64,000 bases of DNA from Aeromicrobium sp. 9AM (GCF_902506105.1 NZ_LR733303.1:1116001-1180000); one strand, 5' to 3'. Shown: positions 49,851-59,161, counted from the first letter of the stretch. Notes: generated by a model from the sequence alone, not told the origin. Numbers and translations: made by a program.

Positions 49851-51130
49851 CTGACCCGTCCAGAGCTGTCGCATTCCACGTGCTCCGAGCCGTCGCCGAG
49901 CGTGATGCCTACGTCAACCTGGTCCTGCCGGCGATGCTCGCCGAGCACCAGATCGAGGGCCGTGACGCGGCCTTCGCCACCGAGCTCGTCCACGGCACCA
50001 TCCGCCGGCAGGGCACGTACGACGTGATCATCGGACAAGTGGCGAGCAAGGGACTGGCCTCGATCGACCCGCCGGTGCTCGACGCCCTGAGGCTCGGCAC
50101 GCACCAGCTGCTCAACATGCGCGTCCCGGCGCACGCAGCGGTGTCGGAGACGGTCGACCTCGTACGGCGCGAGATCGGGCACAAGCCCGTGCACTTCGCG
50201 AACGCCCTGCTCCGCAAGATCGGCCAGAAGGACCTCGATGGCTGGCTCACCGTCGTGACCGAGGGCCTCGAGGGCGACGCAGCTCGTGCCGTACGCACGT
50301 CGCACCCGCTGTGGATCGTGACGGCCCTGCGCGAGGCGCTGGGCGGCCACGCGGCACAGATCGACAAGCTTCTGGCCGCTGACAACGCGCCGCCTCGCGT
50401 CACGCTCGTGGCCCGTCCGGGGCTCTGCGATCCCGACGCGCTGCCTGGCACGCCCGGCAACCTCTCGCCGTACGCCCGCATCCTCGACGAGGGTGGCGAC
50501 CCAGGCGCGATACCCCAGGTGCGCGACGGTCGGGCCGGCGTGCAGGACGAGGGCTCGCAGATGGTGGCGATCACGCTCGCCGAGGCTGAGCTCGACGGTG
50601 AGGACACGCGTTGGCTCGACCTCTGCGCAGGCCCGGGTGGCAAGGCCGCCCTGCTCGGTGCGTTGGCCAGGCAGCGCGGGGCAGGGCTGGTTGCCAACGA
50701 GGTGCTCGAGCATCGGGCCGAGCTGGTCCGCCAAGGCGTACGCCTGCTCGACAACGTGGACGTCACGACGGCTGACGGTCGCAGCGGCCCGTGGGAGCCC
50801 GGGACGTTCGACCGGATCCTGGTCGACGCCCCGTGCACGGGACTCGGCGCACTCCGCCGCAGGCCAGAGTCGCGCTGGCGGCGTTCCGAGGCCGACCTCG
50901 ACGACCTTGTGCCGCTGCAGGAGGCTCTGCTCACGCGAGCACTCGAGCTCGTACGACCCGGGGGAGTCGTGGCCTACGCGACCTGCTCACCGCACGTGCG
51001 CGAGACGCGCGGCGTGGTCGACGCTGTCACGGCAGGACGCGACGACGTCGATGTGGAGACCACCCACCAGTGGTGGCCCCACATCGACGGCACCGATGCG
51101 ATGTTCTGCGCGGTCCTACGCCGGCGCTGA
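49847..51130 (+). CDS. rsmB: 16S rRNA m5C methyltransferase RsmB-like
   Basis: A 427-residue RsmB-family enzyme. An N-terminal NusB-like RNA-binding domain (about 1-130; SRAVAFHVLRAVAERDAYVN) precedes a Rossmann methyltransferase domain. The SAM motif is DLCAGPGGKAALL (near 262-274), with the cysteines of VDAPCTGLG and YATCSPH (near 377). It is co-transcribed with fmt. Its last 15 bases overlap the 3' end of the convergent efflux gene. Confidence 0.94.
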   Translation: MTDPSRAVAFHVLRAVAERDAYVNLVLPAMLAEHQIEGRDAAFATELVHGTIRRQGTYDVIIGQVASKGLASIDPPVLDALRLGTHQLLNMRVPAHAAVSETVDLVRREIGHKPVHFANALLRKIGQKDLDGWLTVVTEGLEGDAARAVRTSHPLWIVTALREALGGHAAQIDKLLAADNAPPRVTLVARPGLCDPDALPGTPGNLSPYARILDEGGDPGAIPQVRDGRAGVQDEGSQMVAITLAEAELDGEDTRWLDLCAGPGGKAALLGALARQRGAGLVANEVLEHRAELVRQGVRLLDNVDVTTADGRSGPWEPGTFDRILVDAPCTGLGALRRRPESRWRRSEADLDDLVPLQEALLTRALELVRPGGVVAYATCSPHVRETRGVVDAVTAGRDDVDVETTHQWWPHIDGTDAMFCAVLRRR

Positions 51131-52528
51131 CACCGGGACGGCCGCCCTGCGAGGCGACCGCATCACGACCATCGAGATGAGGAACGCCGTCACGGCGAAG
51201 GCCATCGCGGTCAGGAACGCGGCTTCGGCTCCCGGCACGACCTCACCGGGCTCGGCGCCCGACGCGTAGACCGAGACGATCACCGCGAGGCCCACGGCCC
51301 CGCCGAGCTGTTGCATCGTCTGGAGCAGGCCAGAGGCGGCACCCGCGTGCTCTGGCTCGACATCCGCGAGGATCGCGACGGTCGTCGGCATGAAGGCCAG
51401 GCCCGCCGACGCCCCGCTCAGCAGCATGGGGCCGAGGATCGCGGTGACATACTCGCTGCTCGTGCTGATCTGGCTCAGCCACAAGAAGCTGATGGCCATG
51501 CCGACCGTGCCGATCGCGATCAGCCGCTGTGGGCCGAAGCGACCCACGAGACGCGCCGAGATCCGCGAGACGGCGAAGATCGCGAGTGTCAGGGGCAGGA
51601 ACGCGAACCCGGACGCGAGTGGACCGAAGCCCAGCACCCGCTGGTCGTACTGCACCAGGAGGAAGAACATCGGGAACTGCGAGCCGACGAGCAGGGACAT
51701 GACGACCAGTGCGCTGGCGCGACGCCGGTTGCGCAGCAGCCCGAGCCGAAGGAGTGGGTGCGGGGCCTTCCGCTCGGTGCGCACGAAGATCACCAGCAGC
51801 GCGGCCGCGAGGGCGAAGCCGCCGATCGTGCCGACCGAGTCCCACCCATGGTCGGGCGCGTTGATGAAGGCATAGACAGCGGCGACAGAGCCCAGCGTCG
51901 CCGTCGCCGCGCCGATGACGTCGAACCGGCCGGGACGACGTGCCGTCTCGTCCACGAAACGGCGGACGAGCGCGAGCACCCCGATGCCGATCGGCACGTT
52001 GATCACGAGTGTCCAGCGCCACGAGCCGAGGTCCGTGAGTGCGCCGCCGAGGATCAGGCCGATGGAGCCGCCAGCCGACGAGACTGCGGTGAACAGGGCA
52101 AGCGCGCGATTGCGCGACGCGGCGTCCGGTGTCGACGTCGTGAGCAGCGCCAGGACGCTGGGTGCGGCGATCGCGGCACCGACGCCCTGCAGGACGCGTG
52201 CGGTCACGAGCAGCTCGGGCGTCGGCGCGAGCCCACCCGCGAGCGAAGCGGCCGTGAACAGGCCGAGGCCGAGCTCGAACACCCGGAGGCGCCCGAAGAC
52301 GTCGCCAAGACGGCCGCCGAGCAGCAGCAAGCCGCCGAAGGCCAACGTGTAGCCGTTCAGGACCCAGGAGAGACCGGCGGGCGAGAAGTCGAGGTCTGAC
52401 TGGATGCGGGGGAGTGCGACGTTCACGACGGTGACGTCGAGCACCAGCATGAGCTGGGCGACCAGCACGATCGCGATGCCGTACGAAGCGCGGCGACCGG
52501 TGTCGGGTGGAGTTGTGAGGGTGGTCAT
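51116..52528 (-). CDS. MFS drug-efflux transporter (EmrB/QacA, DHA2 type)
   Basis: A 470-residue major-facilitator protein with about 14 hydrophobic segments. It has the DHA2 signature LDVTVVNVALPRIQSDL (near 31-47), GGRLGDVFGRLRVF (motif A) and RVLQGVGAAIAAPSVL (motif C-like). It is a proton-coupled exporter of hydrophobic compounds; the substrate is unknown. ATG 52528 follows AAGGGAG. The divergent TetR gene and two palindromic sites in between indicate repression by that regulator. The 3' end overlaps rsmB by 15 bp. Confidence 0.9.
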   Translation of the reverse strand: MTTLTTPPDTGRRASYGIAIVLVAQLMLVLDVTVVNVALPRIQSDLDFSPAGLSWVLNGYTLAFGGLLLLGGRLGDVFGRLRVFELGLGLFTAASLAGGLAPTPELLVTARVLQGVGAAIAAPSVLALLTTSTPDAASRNRALALFTAVSSAGGSIGLILGGALTDLGSWRWTLVINVPIGIGVLALVRRFVDETARRPGRFDVIGAATATLGSVAAVYAFINAPDHGWDSVGTIGGFALAAALLVIFVRTERKAPHPLLRLGLLRNRRRASALVVMSLLVGSQFPMFFLLVQYDQRVLGFGPLASGFAFLPLTLAIFAVSRISARLVGRFGPQRLIAIGTVGMAISFLWLSQISTSSEYVTAILGPMLLSGASAGLAFMPTTVAILADVEPEHAGAASGLLQTMQQLGGAVGLAVIVSVYASGAEPGEVVPGAEAAFLTAMAFAVTAFLISMVVMRSPRRAAVPVSAPA

Positions 52529-52571
52529 GGTCGGCTCCCTTCCAGGAGAGCGGCGATGTCGTACACTTGAA

Positions 52572-52586
52572 CGGAGAAGGGCTCCG
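52572..52586. promoter_or_regulatory. TetR operator 1
   Basis: CGGAG-AAGGG-CTCCG is a perfect 5+5 palindrome with a 5-nt spacer. It is the first of two near-identical sites in the gap between the efflux and tetR genes. Confidence 0.7.
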
Positions 52587-52603
52587 GTTCTTCGACGACT
52601 ATA

Positions 52604-52618
52604 CGGAGGATGTCTCCG
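52604..52618. promoter_or_regulatory. TetR operator 2
   Basis: CGGAG-GATGT-CTCCG has the same half-sites as operator 1. The centres are 32 bp apart, about three helical turns. Both sites are followed by GTT, and the site overlaps a TATAC sequence (52600-52604) that could be a tetR -10 box. Confidence 0.7.
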
Positions 52619-52639
52619 GTTAGCAAGGGAGGTTCGGCG

Positions 52640-53257
52640 ATGGTGCCTGTCACGCCTGCCGAGACCGCGACCGCCGACGAGGGCGTCAAGCCGCTCCGTG
52701 CCGATGCGCAGCGCAACTACGACAAGCTCGTGGCGGCCGCGCGCGAGGTGTTCGCCGAACGTGGCGCCGAGGGGTCGCTCGACGAGATCGCCAAGCGGGC
52801 CGGCGTCGGACCGGGCACGCTCTACCGCCACTTCCCGACCCGTGACGACCTGATCGACGCCCTCATGCGCGACTGGTCAGCACGGGTTCTCGCCGACAGC
52901 GAGGCAGCGGTCGAGGCCGACCTCCCGGCACGCGAGACGCTCGAGCGGTGGTTCACCGACCTCATCAAGCACCTGACACTGCATCGCGGCGCCGCAGCCA
53001 AGCTCAGTGCCGCTTTCGACGATCCGTCGTCGCCGATCTATCGCAAGTGCCAGATGCTCGCCGACGCCAACGAGCGCGTGGTCGGTCACCTGACCGACAC
53101 GCACGAGCTCCGCGACAACATTGAGTCGCGTCAGGTCATGCGCCTGGTCAGCGGCATCGCGACCGTCGCAGATGCATCAGGCATCTCCACTGAAGAGGCC
53201 GCTCCGATGCTCGGCATCGTGATCGACGGCATCCTGCGCGACTCCGCCACCTCCTGA
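52640..53257 (+). CDS. TetR-family repressor of the divergent efflux gene
   Basis: A 205-residue TetR regulator. The helix-turn-helix spans about residues 20-65 ([26 protein letters not shown], cited in part: [18 protein letters not shown]). A ligand-binding domain with a C-terminal bacterial TetR-type region follows. ATG 52640 follows AAGGGAGG by 7 nt; the in-frame ATG at 52610 lies inside an operator and is rejected. It is expected to repress itself and the transporter until a ligand binds. Confidence 0.9.
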   Translation: MVPVTPAETATADEGVKPLRADAQRNYDKLVAAAREVFAERGAEGSLDEIAKRAGVGPGTLYRHFPTRDDLIDALMRDWSARVLADSEAAVEADLPARETLERWFTDLIKHLTLHRGAAAKLSAAFDDPSSPIYRKCQMLADANERVVGHLTDTHELRDNIESRQVMRLVSGIATVADASGISTEEAAPMLGIVIDGILRDSATS

Positions 53258-53276
53258 TCGGCCCGCGTCACACCAC

Positions 53277-53282
53277 TACGCT
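53277..53282 (+). promoter_or_regulatory. -10 box of leaderless promoter for rpe
   Basis: TACGCT lies 6 nt before the ATG at 53289, with no ribosome-binding site. Confidence 0.5.
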
Positions 53283-53288
53283 GGCGGC

Positions 53289-53951
53289 ATGGGCATCCAG
53301 ATCACCCCGAGCATGCTGGCGTCGGACTTCGCGAACCTCGAGGACGAGGCGGCTCGCATCTCGAGTGCCGACTGGTTGCACATGGACGTCATGGACAACC
53401 ACTTCGTCCCCAACCTGACGCTCGGCGCCCCGGTCATCGAGGCGCTGGCCAAGGTCGCCGCCCAGCCGATCGATGCGCACCTGATGATCGAGGACCCCGA
53501 CCGCTGGGCGCCAACGTACGTCGAGGCCGGCGCGGGCAGCGTCACGTTCCACGTCGAGGCGGCCAAGGCGCCCGTTCGGCTCGCCCGTGAGATCCGCGCC
53601 AAGGGCGCACGTGCGTCGATGGCGCTCAAGCCGGCCACCCCGATCGAGCCCTACGAGGACCTGCTGCCCGAGCTCGACATGGTGCTCATCATGACGGTCG
53701 AGCCGGGCTTCGGCGGGCAGAAGTTCCTCGACATCTGCCTGCCGAAGATCGAGCGCACCCGCGCGCTGATCGACAAGCACGGCGGGGACATCTGGCTGCA
53801 GGTCGACGGGGGAGTATCGCTCGAGACCATCGAGCGCTGCGCTGACGCCGGCGCCGACACGTTCGTCGCCGGCTCGGCGGTCTTCAGTGCCGACGACCCC
53901 GATGCCATGGTGGCCGAGCTGCGGTCACATGCCGGACGTCACACGCACTGA
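53289..53951 (+). CDS. rpe: ribulose-phosphate 3-epimerase
   Basis: Interconverts ribulose 5-phosphate and xylulose 5-phosphate. The 220-residue TIM barrel has [14 protein letters not shown] and the metal and catalytic residues of [13 protein letters not shown] (near 31-43). [22 protein letters not shown] and VDGGVS follow. It supplies ribulose 5-phosphate, a riboflavin precursor, and lies just before the FMN riboswitch and rib genes. Confidence 0.95.
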   Translation: MGIQITPSMLASDFANLEDEAARISSADWLHMDVMDNHFVPNLTLGAPVIEALAKVAAQPIDAHLMIEDPDRWAPTYVEAGAGSVTFHVEAAKAPVRLAREIRAKGARASMALKPATPIEPYEDLLPELDMVLIMTVEPGFGGQKFLDICLPKIERTRALIDKHGGDIWLQVDGGVSLETIERCADAGADTFVAGSAVFSADDPDAMVAELRSHAGRHTH

Positions 53952-54008
53952 CTGGAACGCGGCGGCTAGACTTGAGCACAACGAGCAGCACTTTTGCTCG
54001 CGTGCTCC

Positions 54009-54130
54009 GGGGTCGGTGTAATTCCGAGCCGGCGGTGACAGTCCGCGACCCGCGGTCCCATCCTCGTGATGAGACTTCGGTTGAGCCGGTGAAATTCCGG
54101 CACCGACGGTGAAAGTCCGGAAGGGAGGAG
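54009..54130 (+). ncRNA. FMN riboswitch (RFN element)
   Basis: The conserved RFN blocks are all present. GGGGTCGGTG opens P1, followed by AATTCCGAGCCGGCGGTGAC and AGTCCGCGACCC. Then come GGTTGAGCCGGTGAAATTCC, GCACCGACGGTGAAAGTCCG, and the closing GGGAGGAG at 54123-54130. FMN binding is expected to shut off the downstream ribDE-BA-H genes. Confidence 0.96.
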
Positions 54131-54131
54131 C

Positions 54132-54185
54132 ATGAGTCGCGGCGCTGTGCGCCACGGCCGGTCGGTGACACATCGTCGCCGATGA
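54132..54185 (+). CDS. possible 17-residue ORF directly after the riboswitch
   Basis: ATG 54132 opens a 17-codon frame (MSRGAVRHGRSVTHRRR) ending at TGA 54183-54185. The closing GGGAGGAG of the FMN aptamer would be its ribosome-binding site, too close (1 nt) to be ideal. It is Arg-rich and may be chance. It is reported because its translation would be tied to the aptamer fold. Confidence 0.2.
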   Translation: MSRGAVRHGRSVTHRRR

Positions 54186-54187
54186 CC

Positions 54188-54216
54188 CCGGGTGGCGTGA
54201 GCGCATCACGACCCGG
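54188..54216 (+). promoter_or_regulatory. ribosome-binding-site-sequestering hairpin before ribD
   Basis: CCGGGT (54188-54193) pairs with ACCCGG (54211-54216), and CGTGA (54196-54200) pairs with TCACG (54206-54210). The 3' strand covers the first bases of the ribD Shine-Dalgarno GGAGGA (54215-54220). This suggests the FMN riboswitch acts on translation. Confidence 0.6.
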
Positions 54217-54224
54217 AGGAATGC

Positions 54225-55262
54225 ATGGCAACCGACACCGAGATCAGCGCGATGCACCGCGCGCTCGACGCGGCACGCGCGGTCAGGCGTACGCTCCCCA
54301 ATCCACGCGTCGGTTGCGTCCTGCTGGCTGCTGACGGCAGTGAGATCGCGGTCGGCGTGCATCACGGTGCGGGCACCCCGCACGCCGAGATCGACGCGCT
54401 GACGCAGGCCGGAGAGGCCGCTCGAGGCGCAACCGCCGTCGTGACGCTGGAGCCGTGCAACCACACCGGTCGCACCGGGCCGTGCGCCCAGGCGCTGATC
54501 GACGCCGGAGTCGCCCGCGTCGTGTTCGGCCAGATCGACCCCGATCGTTCGGCTGCCGGCGGCACCAAGACGCTCCGGGGAGCGGGCATCGAGGTGGAGC
54601 CCGGCGTCATGGCCGAGGAAGCCACCGACCTCAACGTCGAGTGGACGTTCGCCGTCACCTCCGGACGCCCGTACGTCACCTGGAAGTACGCCGCAACGCT
54701 CGACGGCCTGAGCGCCGCCCCCGATGGCACCAGCAAGTGGATCACGAGCGACGAGGCACGCCGTGACGTGCAGAAGTTCCGTGCCGAGTCCGACGCGATC
54801 GTGGCGGGAACCGGCGCTGTCCTCGCCGACGACCCGCGGCTGTCGGTGCGTGACGAGAAGGACATCCCGCTCCCGTACGACCAGCAGCCGCTGCGCGTCG
54901 TCGTGGGCGAGACCAAGATCCCCAACTACTACCGGGTGTTCGACCGCGTGGCGCCGACGCTCTTGGTCCAGTCCCGAGATCCGGAAGTCGTGCTGCAGAA
55001 GCTCATCGACAACCAGATCCGGCACATCTGGCTCGAGGGCGGGCCCCGGCTCGCCGGCGCATTCTGGAACGCCGGCGTGATCGACCGGGTCATCGGCTAC
55101 ATCGCCCCGGCGATGCTCGGCTCCGGACGGGCCGCGCTCGAGGGCGAGGCGACGACCCTGGCCGACCTGCGGCCGATCGACCTGCACGACCTGACGATGG
55201 TCGGCCCCGACATCCGCATCATCGGGACGCCCGGCCGCATGCAACGAGAGGACTTCGACTGA
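54225..55262 (+). CDS. ribD: bifunctional pyrimidine deaminase/reductase RibD
   Basis: Deaminates and then reduces the first pyrimidine intermediate of riboflavin synthesis. The 345-residue protein has an N-terminal zinc deaminase domain with HAEIDAL (near 49) and [12 protein letters not shown] (near 77-88). A C-terminal RibD_C reductase domain follows ([14 protein letters not shown] onward, LEGGPRLAG). ATG 54225 follows GGAGGA. The stop overlaps ribE. Confidence 0.95.
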   Translation: MATDTEISAMHRALDAARAVRRTLPNPRVGCVLLAADGSEIAVGVHHGAGTPHAEIDALTQAGEAARGATAVVTLEPCNHTGRTGPCAQALIDAGVARVVFGQIDPDRSAAGGTKTLRGAGIEVEPGVMAEEATDLNVEWTFAVTSGRPYVTWKYAATLDGLSAAPDGTSKWITSDEARRDVQKFRAESDAIVAGTGAVLADDPRLSVRDEKDIPLPYDQQPLRVVVGETKIPNYYRVFDRVAPTLLVQSRDPEVVLQKLIDNQIRHIWLEGGPRLAGAFWNAGVIDRVIGYIAPAMLGSGRAALEGEATTLADLRPIDLHDLTMVGPDIRIIGTPGRMQREDFD

Positions 55263-55879
55263 TGTTCACCGGACTCATCGAGGAGAAGGGCACGATCACC
55301 GCGGTCAAGGACCTGGGCGACTCCGTACGCCTGACGGTCCGCGGCCCGCTGGTGGTCTCCGACGCCCAGCACGGCGACTCGATCGCGGTCAGCGGCGTGT
55401 GCCTGACCGTCATGGAGCAGGACACCGACTCGTTCGCGGCCGACGTCATGAAGGAGTCGCTCGACAAGACGTCGCTCGGCGACCTGCGGGTCGGCGACGA
55501 GGTCAACCTCGAGCGCGCGACCAGGGCCGGCGCGCGGCTCGGCGGGCACATCGTCCAGGGACACGTCGACGGCACCGGCCGGATCCTCGACCGTACGCCG
55601 AGCGAGCACTGGGAAGTCGTCCGCATCGCGCTGCCGCCCGATCTGGCGAAGTACCTGGTAGCCAAGGGCTCGGTCACGGTCGACGGGACGTCGCTGACAG
55701 TCGTCGAGGTCGTGGACGCAGACGAGCCGTGGTTCTCGGTGTCGCTGATTCCCACGACGCTGGCCGAGACGACGCTCGGCACCAAGGGCCCGGGGGACCG
55801 GGTCAACCTCGAGGTCGACATCCTCGCGAAGTACGTCGAGCGCCTGCTGGGCGCCCGCGCAGAAGGGCACGTGGCATGA
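55262..55879 (+). CDS. ribE: riboflavin synthase alpha chain
   Basis: Dismutates two lumazines to riboflavin. The 205-residue protein is a tandem of two lumazine-binding barrels. The first begins [12 protein letters not shown] and contains [11 protein letters not shown]; the second contains [12 protein letters not shown] and [12 protein letters not shown]. Overlaps on both sides keep the rib operon coupled. Confidence 0.95.
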   Translation: MFTGLIEEKGTITAVKDLGDSVRLTVRGPLVVSDAQHGDSIAVSGVCLTVMEQDTDSFAADVMKESLDKTSLGDLRVGDEVNLERATRAGARLGGHIVQGHVDGTGRILDRTPSEHWEVVRIALPPDLAKYLVAKGSVTVDGTSLTVVEVVDADEPWFSVSLIPTTLAETTLGTKGPGDRVNLEVDILAKYVERLLGARAEGHVA

Positions 55880-57108
55880 CCGAACATGAGAACGTACGAC
55901 TCGACAGCATCGAGCGGGCGATCGCGGACTTCCGCGACGGCAAGGCCATCGTCGTGGTCGACGACGAGGACCGCGAGAACGAGGGCGACATCATCTTCGC
56001 CGCGAGCAAGGCGACCCCCGAGCTCATGGCCTTCCTGGTGCGATACTCCAGCGGCCTCATCTGCGCTCCGATCACCGGCGACATCCTCGATCGCCTCGCG
56101 ATCCCGCTGATGACCCCGCACAACCGCGAGAAGATGCGCACGGCGTACACGATCTCGATCGACGCGCGTGACGGCATCACGACCGGCATCTCCGCGGCCG
56201 ACCGCGCACGTACGTGCCGCGTGCTCGCCGACTCGGCCACCGAGCCGTTCGAGCTCAACCAGCCGGGCCACATCATCCCGTTGCGGGCCAAGGACGGCGG
56301 CGTGCTCGAACGTGCCGGCCACACTGAGGCCGCAGTCGACTTCGCCCGCCTGGCCGGACTCACGCCCGCCGGCGTCATCGGCGAGGTGCTCAACGACGAC
56401 GGCACGCTGATGCGGGCACCCGAGCTGCGGGAGTTCGCCGACGAGCACGGCATCGCCCTGGTGTCGATCGAGGACCTGCAGGTCTATCGGCGCCTCCACG
56501 AGTCGCAGGTCAAGCGGCTCGCGACGACCCGGCTCCCGACGGAGTTCGGCGAGTTCACGGCGCACGGCTTCCGCGACATGATCGAGGGTTCGGAGCACAT
56601 CGCCCTGGTCTACGGCGATCCCGGCACCGAGGACGTCCTGACCCGCATCCACTCCGAGTGCCTCACGGGCGATGTCTTCGGGTCGCGGCGCTGCGACTGC
56701 GGGCCGCAGCTCGAGCTCTCGATGACCGAGATCACGACGGCAGGCGCGGGCATCGTCGTCTACCTCCGCGGTCACGAGGGTCGCGGCATCGGCCTGCTGC
56801 ACAAGCTGCAGGCGTACGCCCTGCAGGACTCCGGCGCCGACACGATCGACGCCAACCTGCAGCTCGGGTTCGGTGAGGACGAGCGTGACTACGCCGCCGG
56901 CGCGCAGATCCTGCGTGACCTCGGCGTCACGTCCGCGCGGCTGCTGACCAACAACCCGGACAAGACCATCGCCCTCGAGGCGTACGGGGTCAAGATCAGC
57001 GAGCGGCTGCCGCTGCGGATCGCGCCCAACGAGGACAGCCTGCGCTACCTGCAGACCAAGGCGGAGCGCATGGGACACGACCTTCCCGGACTGGAGGACC
57101 TGGCATGA
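55876..57108 (+). CDS. ribBA: RibBA: DHBP synthase/GTP cyclohydrolase II
   Basis: Makes both precursors of lumazine. The 410-residue fusion has DHBP synthase at the N terminus with [18 protein letters not shown] (near 26-43) and [16 protein letters not shown] cyclohydrolase II makes up the C-terminal half, with the zinc cysteines in [18 protein letters not shown] (near 259-276) and [11 protein letters not shown]. Both domains look intact. Confidence 0.96.
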   Translation: MTEHENVRLDSIERAIADFRDGKAIVVVDDEDRENEGDIIFAASKATPELMAFLVRYSSGLICAPITGDILDRLAIPLMTPHNREKMRTAYTISIDARDGITTGISAADRARTCRVLADSATEPFELNQPGHIIPLRAKDGGVLERAGHTEAAVDFARLAGLTPAGVIGEVLNDDGTLMRAPELREFADEHGIALVSIEDLQVYRRLHESQVKRLATTRLPTEFGEFTAHGFRDMIEGSEHIALVYGDPGTEDVLTRIHSECLTGDVFGSRRCDCGPQLELSMTEITTAGAGIVVYLRGHEGRGIGLLHKLQAYALQDSGADTIDANLQLGFGEDERDYAAGAQILRDLGVTSARLLTNNPDKTIALEAYGVKISERLPLRIAPNEDSLRYLQTKAERMGHDLPGLEDLA

Positions 57109-57575
57109 GCGGTCAAGGAGCACCAACCTTGTTCGTCGACGGGACGGGCGCGCGTGTCGCGATCGTCGCGTCGTGCTGGCACACCGAGATCATGGACGGC
57201 CTGATCGCCGGGGCGCAGCGCGCGCTCGAGGACGCCAAGGTCGAGGACGTCCTGCTCGTCCGCGCACCGGGCTCGTTCGAGCTGCCGATCCTCTGCCAGG
57301 CGTACGCCCGGCACGGCTACGACGCGGTCATCGCCCTCGGCGTGATCATCCGCGGCGGCACCCCGCACTTCGAGTACGTCTCGGCGGCGGCCACCGACGG
57401 CCTCAACCGGGTCGCCCTCGACACCGGAGTGCCGATCGGCTTCGGCCTGCTGACGTGCGACGACGAAGCGCAGGCGCTCGATCGCGCGGGCCTGCCCGAC
57501 AGTCGCGAGGACAAGGGCCGCGAGGCCGTCGAGGCCGCCCTGTCCACCTGGAACGTCCTGCGCACGCTCGCCTGA
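57105..57575 (+). CDS. ribH: 6,7-dimethyl-8-ribityllumazine synthase
   Basis: Condenses the RibBA and RibD products. The 156-residue protein shows APGSFELP (near 54), [16 protein letters not shown] with the catalytic His (near 92), [10 protein letters not shown], and GREAVEAAL. It is the last gene of the riboswitch-controlled operon and overlaps ribBA by ATGA. Confidence 0.95.
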   Translation: MSGQGAPTLFVDGTGARVAIVASCWHTEIMDGLIAGAQRALEDAKVEDVLLVRAPGSFELPILCQAYARHGYDAVIALGVIIRGGTPHFEYVSAAATDGLNRVALDTGVPIGFGLLTCDDEAQALDRAGLPDSREDKGREAVEAALSTWNVLRTLA

Positions 57576-57615
57576 CGACGAGCGCGCGCAGGACGATCCA
57601 CGCGGTTGGGGCTGT

Positions 57616-58212
57616 TCAGGCGCGCACCCGGTCGTAGGCCAGGGACAGCACTCCGTCGCCGTTCGCGGTGCTGGCGAGGTCCCACGATCCGGCAGGCAGT
57701 CCTTCGTCGAACAGGCGCGCTCCGCCACCCAGGATCTCGGGGAAGATCATCAACGAGAGCCGGTCGACCCGGTCCGCGGCGAGCAGTGCCTTGATGACGC
57801 TGGCGCTCGCGAAGACCACGATGTCACCGCCCTCCTCGGCCTTGAGCCGGTCGACGACGTCCTCGGCGGGCTCATTGAACACCCGGGTGTTGTCCCAGGG
57901 TGCCTCGCCGAGCGTGCTGGACAGGACGACCTTCTCGGCATCACGCAGCCAGGCGGCGTAGCCGCGATCGCGCGGGTCCGCGTCAGCCTGGTCGGCGACG
58001 GACGGCCAGAAGCCCATGAACCCCTCCGCGTTGTTGCGACCCAGCAGGGCGGTCGTCGCCGGTTCCCAAAGGCCGGTCAGATGGTCCCGCGCGACGTCGG
58101 TGATCGCGTGCGGCATCACAAATCCCATGTCCTGCGGGCCGGCGGGGCCGTGGTAGAAGCCGTCGATGCTGAGGCTGATGTTGACGACGACGCGGCGTCC
58201 GTTGGTGGTCAT
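57616..58212 (-). CDS. RibD-C/dihydrofolate-reductase-like protein
   Basis: A 198-residue protein of the RibD C-terminal (YwjB/YyaP-like) family. It has VVVNISLSIDGFYHGP at the N terminus, VVLSSTLGE..WDNTRV, an IVVFASASVIKALLA motif and FPEILGGGARLF. The fold binds NADPH; the physiological substrate is unknown. ATGA overlap with the ArsR-SRPBCC gene shows a two-gene operon controlled by that regulator. Its nearness to ribD is probably coincidental, because it is on the opposite strand. Confidence 0.87.
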   Translation of the reverse strand: MTTNGRRVVVNISLSIDGFYHGPAGPQDMGFVMPHAITDVARDHLTGLWEPATTALLGRNNAEGFMGFWPSVADQADADPRDRGYAAWLRDAEKVVLSSTLGEAPWDNTRVFNEPAEDVVDRLKAEEGGDIVVFASASVIKALLAADRVDRLSLMIFPEILGGGARLFDEGLPAGSWDLASTANGDGVLSLAYDRVRA

Positions 58213-59048
58213 GACGTTTCCTCACTGTTGTTGGTGTCTGCTGCGACGGTCGTCGCGAGCTTGTCGAGGCTTTGGTCCCAGCCGAGCTGGATGCCCGCGA
58301 TGAACTCCGCGGACGGGATGGTGCTGTCGCTGATGCGCAGCCGAACCTCGAGATCGGTCGCCTCGCCCGCGTCGGCGAGCGAGTACGTGTAGTGCGCCGT
58401 GAAGGCGGTCGTGCCGTCCGGCAGCACCGGAGCGAGCCGGAACGAGAGTCGTTCGTCCTCGGTCGCGGCTTCGATGACGCCCTCGGCGCGACCGATCACA
58501 CCGTCGACGCCCGAGTGGTCGTCGGCGTCGGCGTACTCCTGCACGACCCGGTCGCCGGGGCGGGCGCTGAACTCGATGAGCGCAAGGCGCAGATCGGCCG
58601 GCGCCCACCACGCGGGGAGGAGGTCGCGGTTCGTCAGGTGCTGCCAGACGATGTGCCGGGGTGCGGCAAGGCTGCGGCGGAAGACGTACTCGCGGTCATC
58701 GGCCCAGCGCTCGTCGCCTGCCGCGGTGGACTCGCTCTCGACGCCTGCTGCGTACTGGTCGAAGGCGTCGCGGTTCGCCTGGTTGGCCTCGGCAAGGTCT
58801 GCGACTCGGACCAGCTCGGCGATGACGGCCTGGAGCGCCTCGGTCTCCAGCGCGTAGATGCGGCGCTGGCCGGAACGGCGTGACACCGCGAGTCCGGAGC
58901 GCTCGAGCGTCTGCAGGTGCTTGGTCGCCTGCGGCTGACGAAGACCCATGAGGTCGGCCACGACGCCGACCGAACGCGGCCGCTCGGCGAGCAGCCCGAT
59001 GATCTGCCGGCGGGAGCTGTCGGCCAGTGCCGCCCATGTGGTGTCCAT
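58209..59048 (-). CDS. ArsR-type regulator fused to an SRPBCC/AHSA1 domain
   Basis: A 279-residue fusion. Residues 1-90 form an ArsR winged helix (STRRQIIGLLAERPRS-like start, VVADLMGLRQPQATKHLQTL recognition region, then RSGQRRIYAL). Residues about 115-260 form an AHSA1/START-like SRPBCC domain (PRHIVWQHLTNRDLLPAWW). The second domain may sense a hydrophobic ligand. ATG 59048 lies 7 nt after AATACT, and TTGACA is 18 nt further up, so it is leaderless. A perfect palindrome overlaps this promoter, implying autorepression. Confidence 0.88.
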   Translation of the reverse strand: MDTTWAALADSSRRQIIGLLAERPRSVGVVADLMGLRQPQATKHLQTLERSGLAVSRRSGQRRIYALETEALQAVIAELVRVADLAEANQANRDAFDQYAAGVESESTAAGDERWADDREYVFRRSLAAPRHIVWQHLTNRDLLPAWWAPADLRLALIEFSARPGDRVVQEYADADDHSGVDGVIGRAEGVIEAATEDERLSFRLAPVLPDGTTAFTAHYTYSLADAGEATDLEVRLRISDSTIPSAEFIAGIQLGWDQSLDKLATTVAADTNNSEETS

Positions 59049-59055
59049 GGCCAGA

Positions 59056-59085
59056 AGTATTCTCTGACAAGAATATGCCTGTCAA
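59056..59085 (-). promoter_or_regulatory. leaderless promoter of the ArsR-SRPBCC gene
   Basis: On the minus strand this contains TTGACA (59085-59080) and AATACT (59061-59056) separated by 18 nt. The -10 box ends 7 nt before the ATG. Confidence 0.7.
59058..59075. promoter_or_regulatory. ArsR operator palindrome
   Basis: TATTCT-CTGACA-AGAATA is a perfect 6+6 palindrome with a 6-nt spacer, overlapping the -10 box and spacer of the gene's own promoter. A further half-site-like AAGGAATATG lies beyond it near 59084-59093. Confidence 0.65.
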
Positions 59086-59161
59086 GGAATATGACGAACT
59101 TTCTGGATTGCCTCCCGTCTCGCGCCCGTGATGCTGCGGACCGTGCGCTGGGGAGCGCGGA

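Noticed and set aside
52529-52831. Longer start for the MFS gene
   Set aside because: The in-frame extension crosses both operators and the tetR 5' end and lacks transporter-like sequence. ATG 52528 has a proper ribosome-binding site.
53998-54224. Possible tRNA or small RNA gene in the rpe-ribD gap
   Set aside because: The conserved blocks match the FMN riboswitch completely, and nothing in the gap folds as a tRNA.
57105-58212. RibD-C-like gene as part of the riboflavin operon
   Set aside because: It is on the opposite strand, is coupled to the ArsR-SRPBCC gene and has its own promoter, so proximity to ribH is not operon membership.
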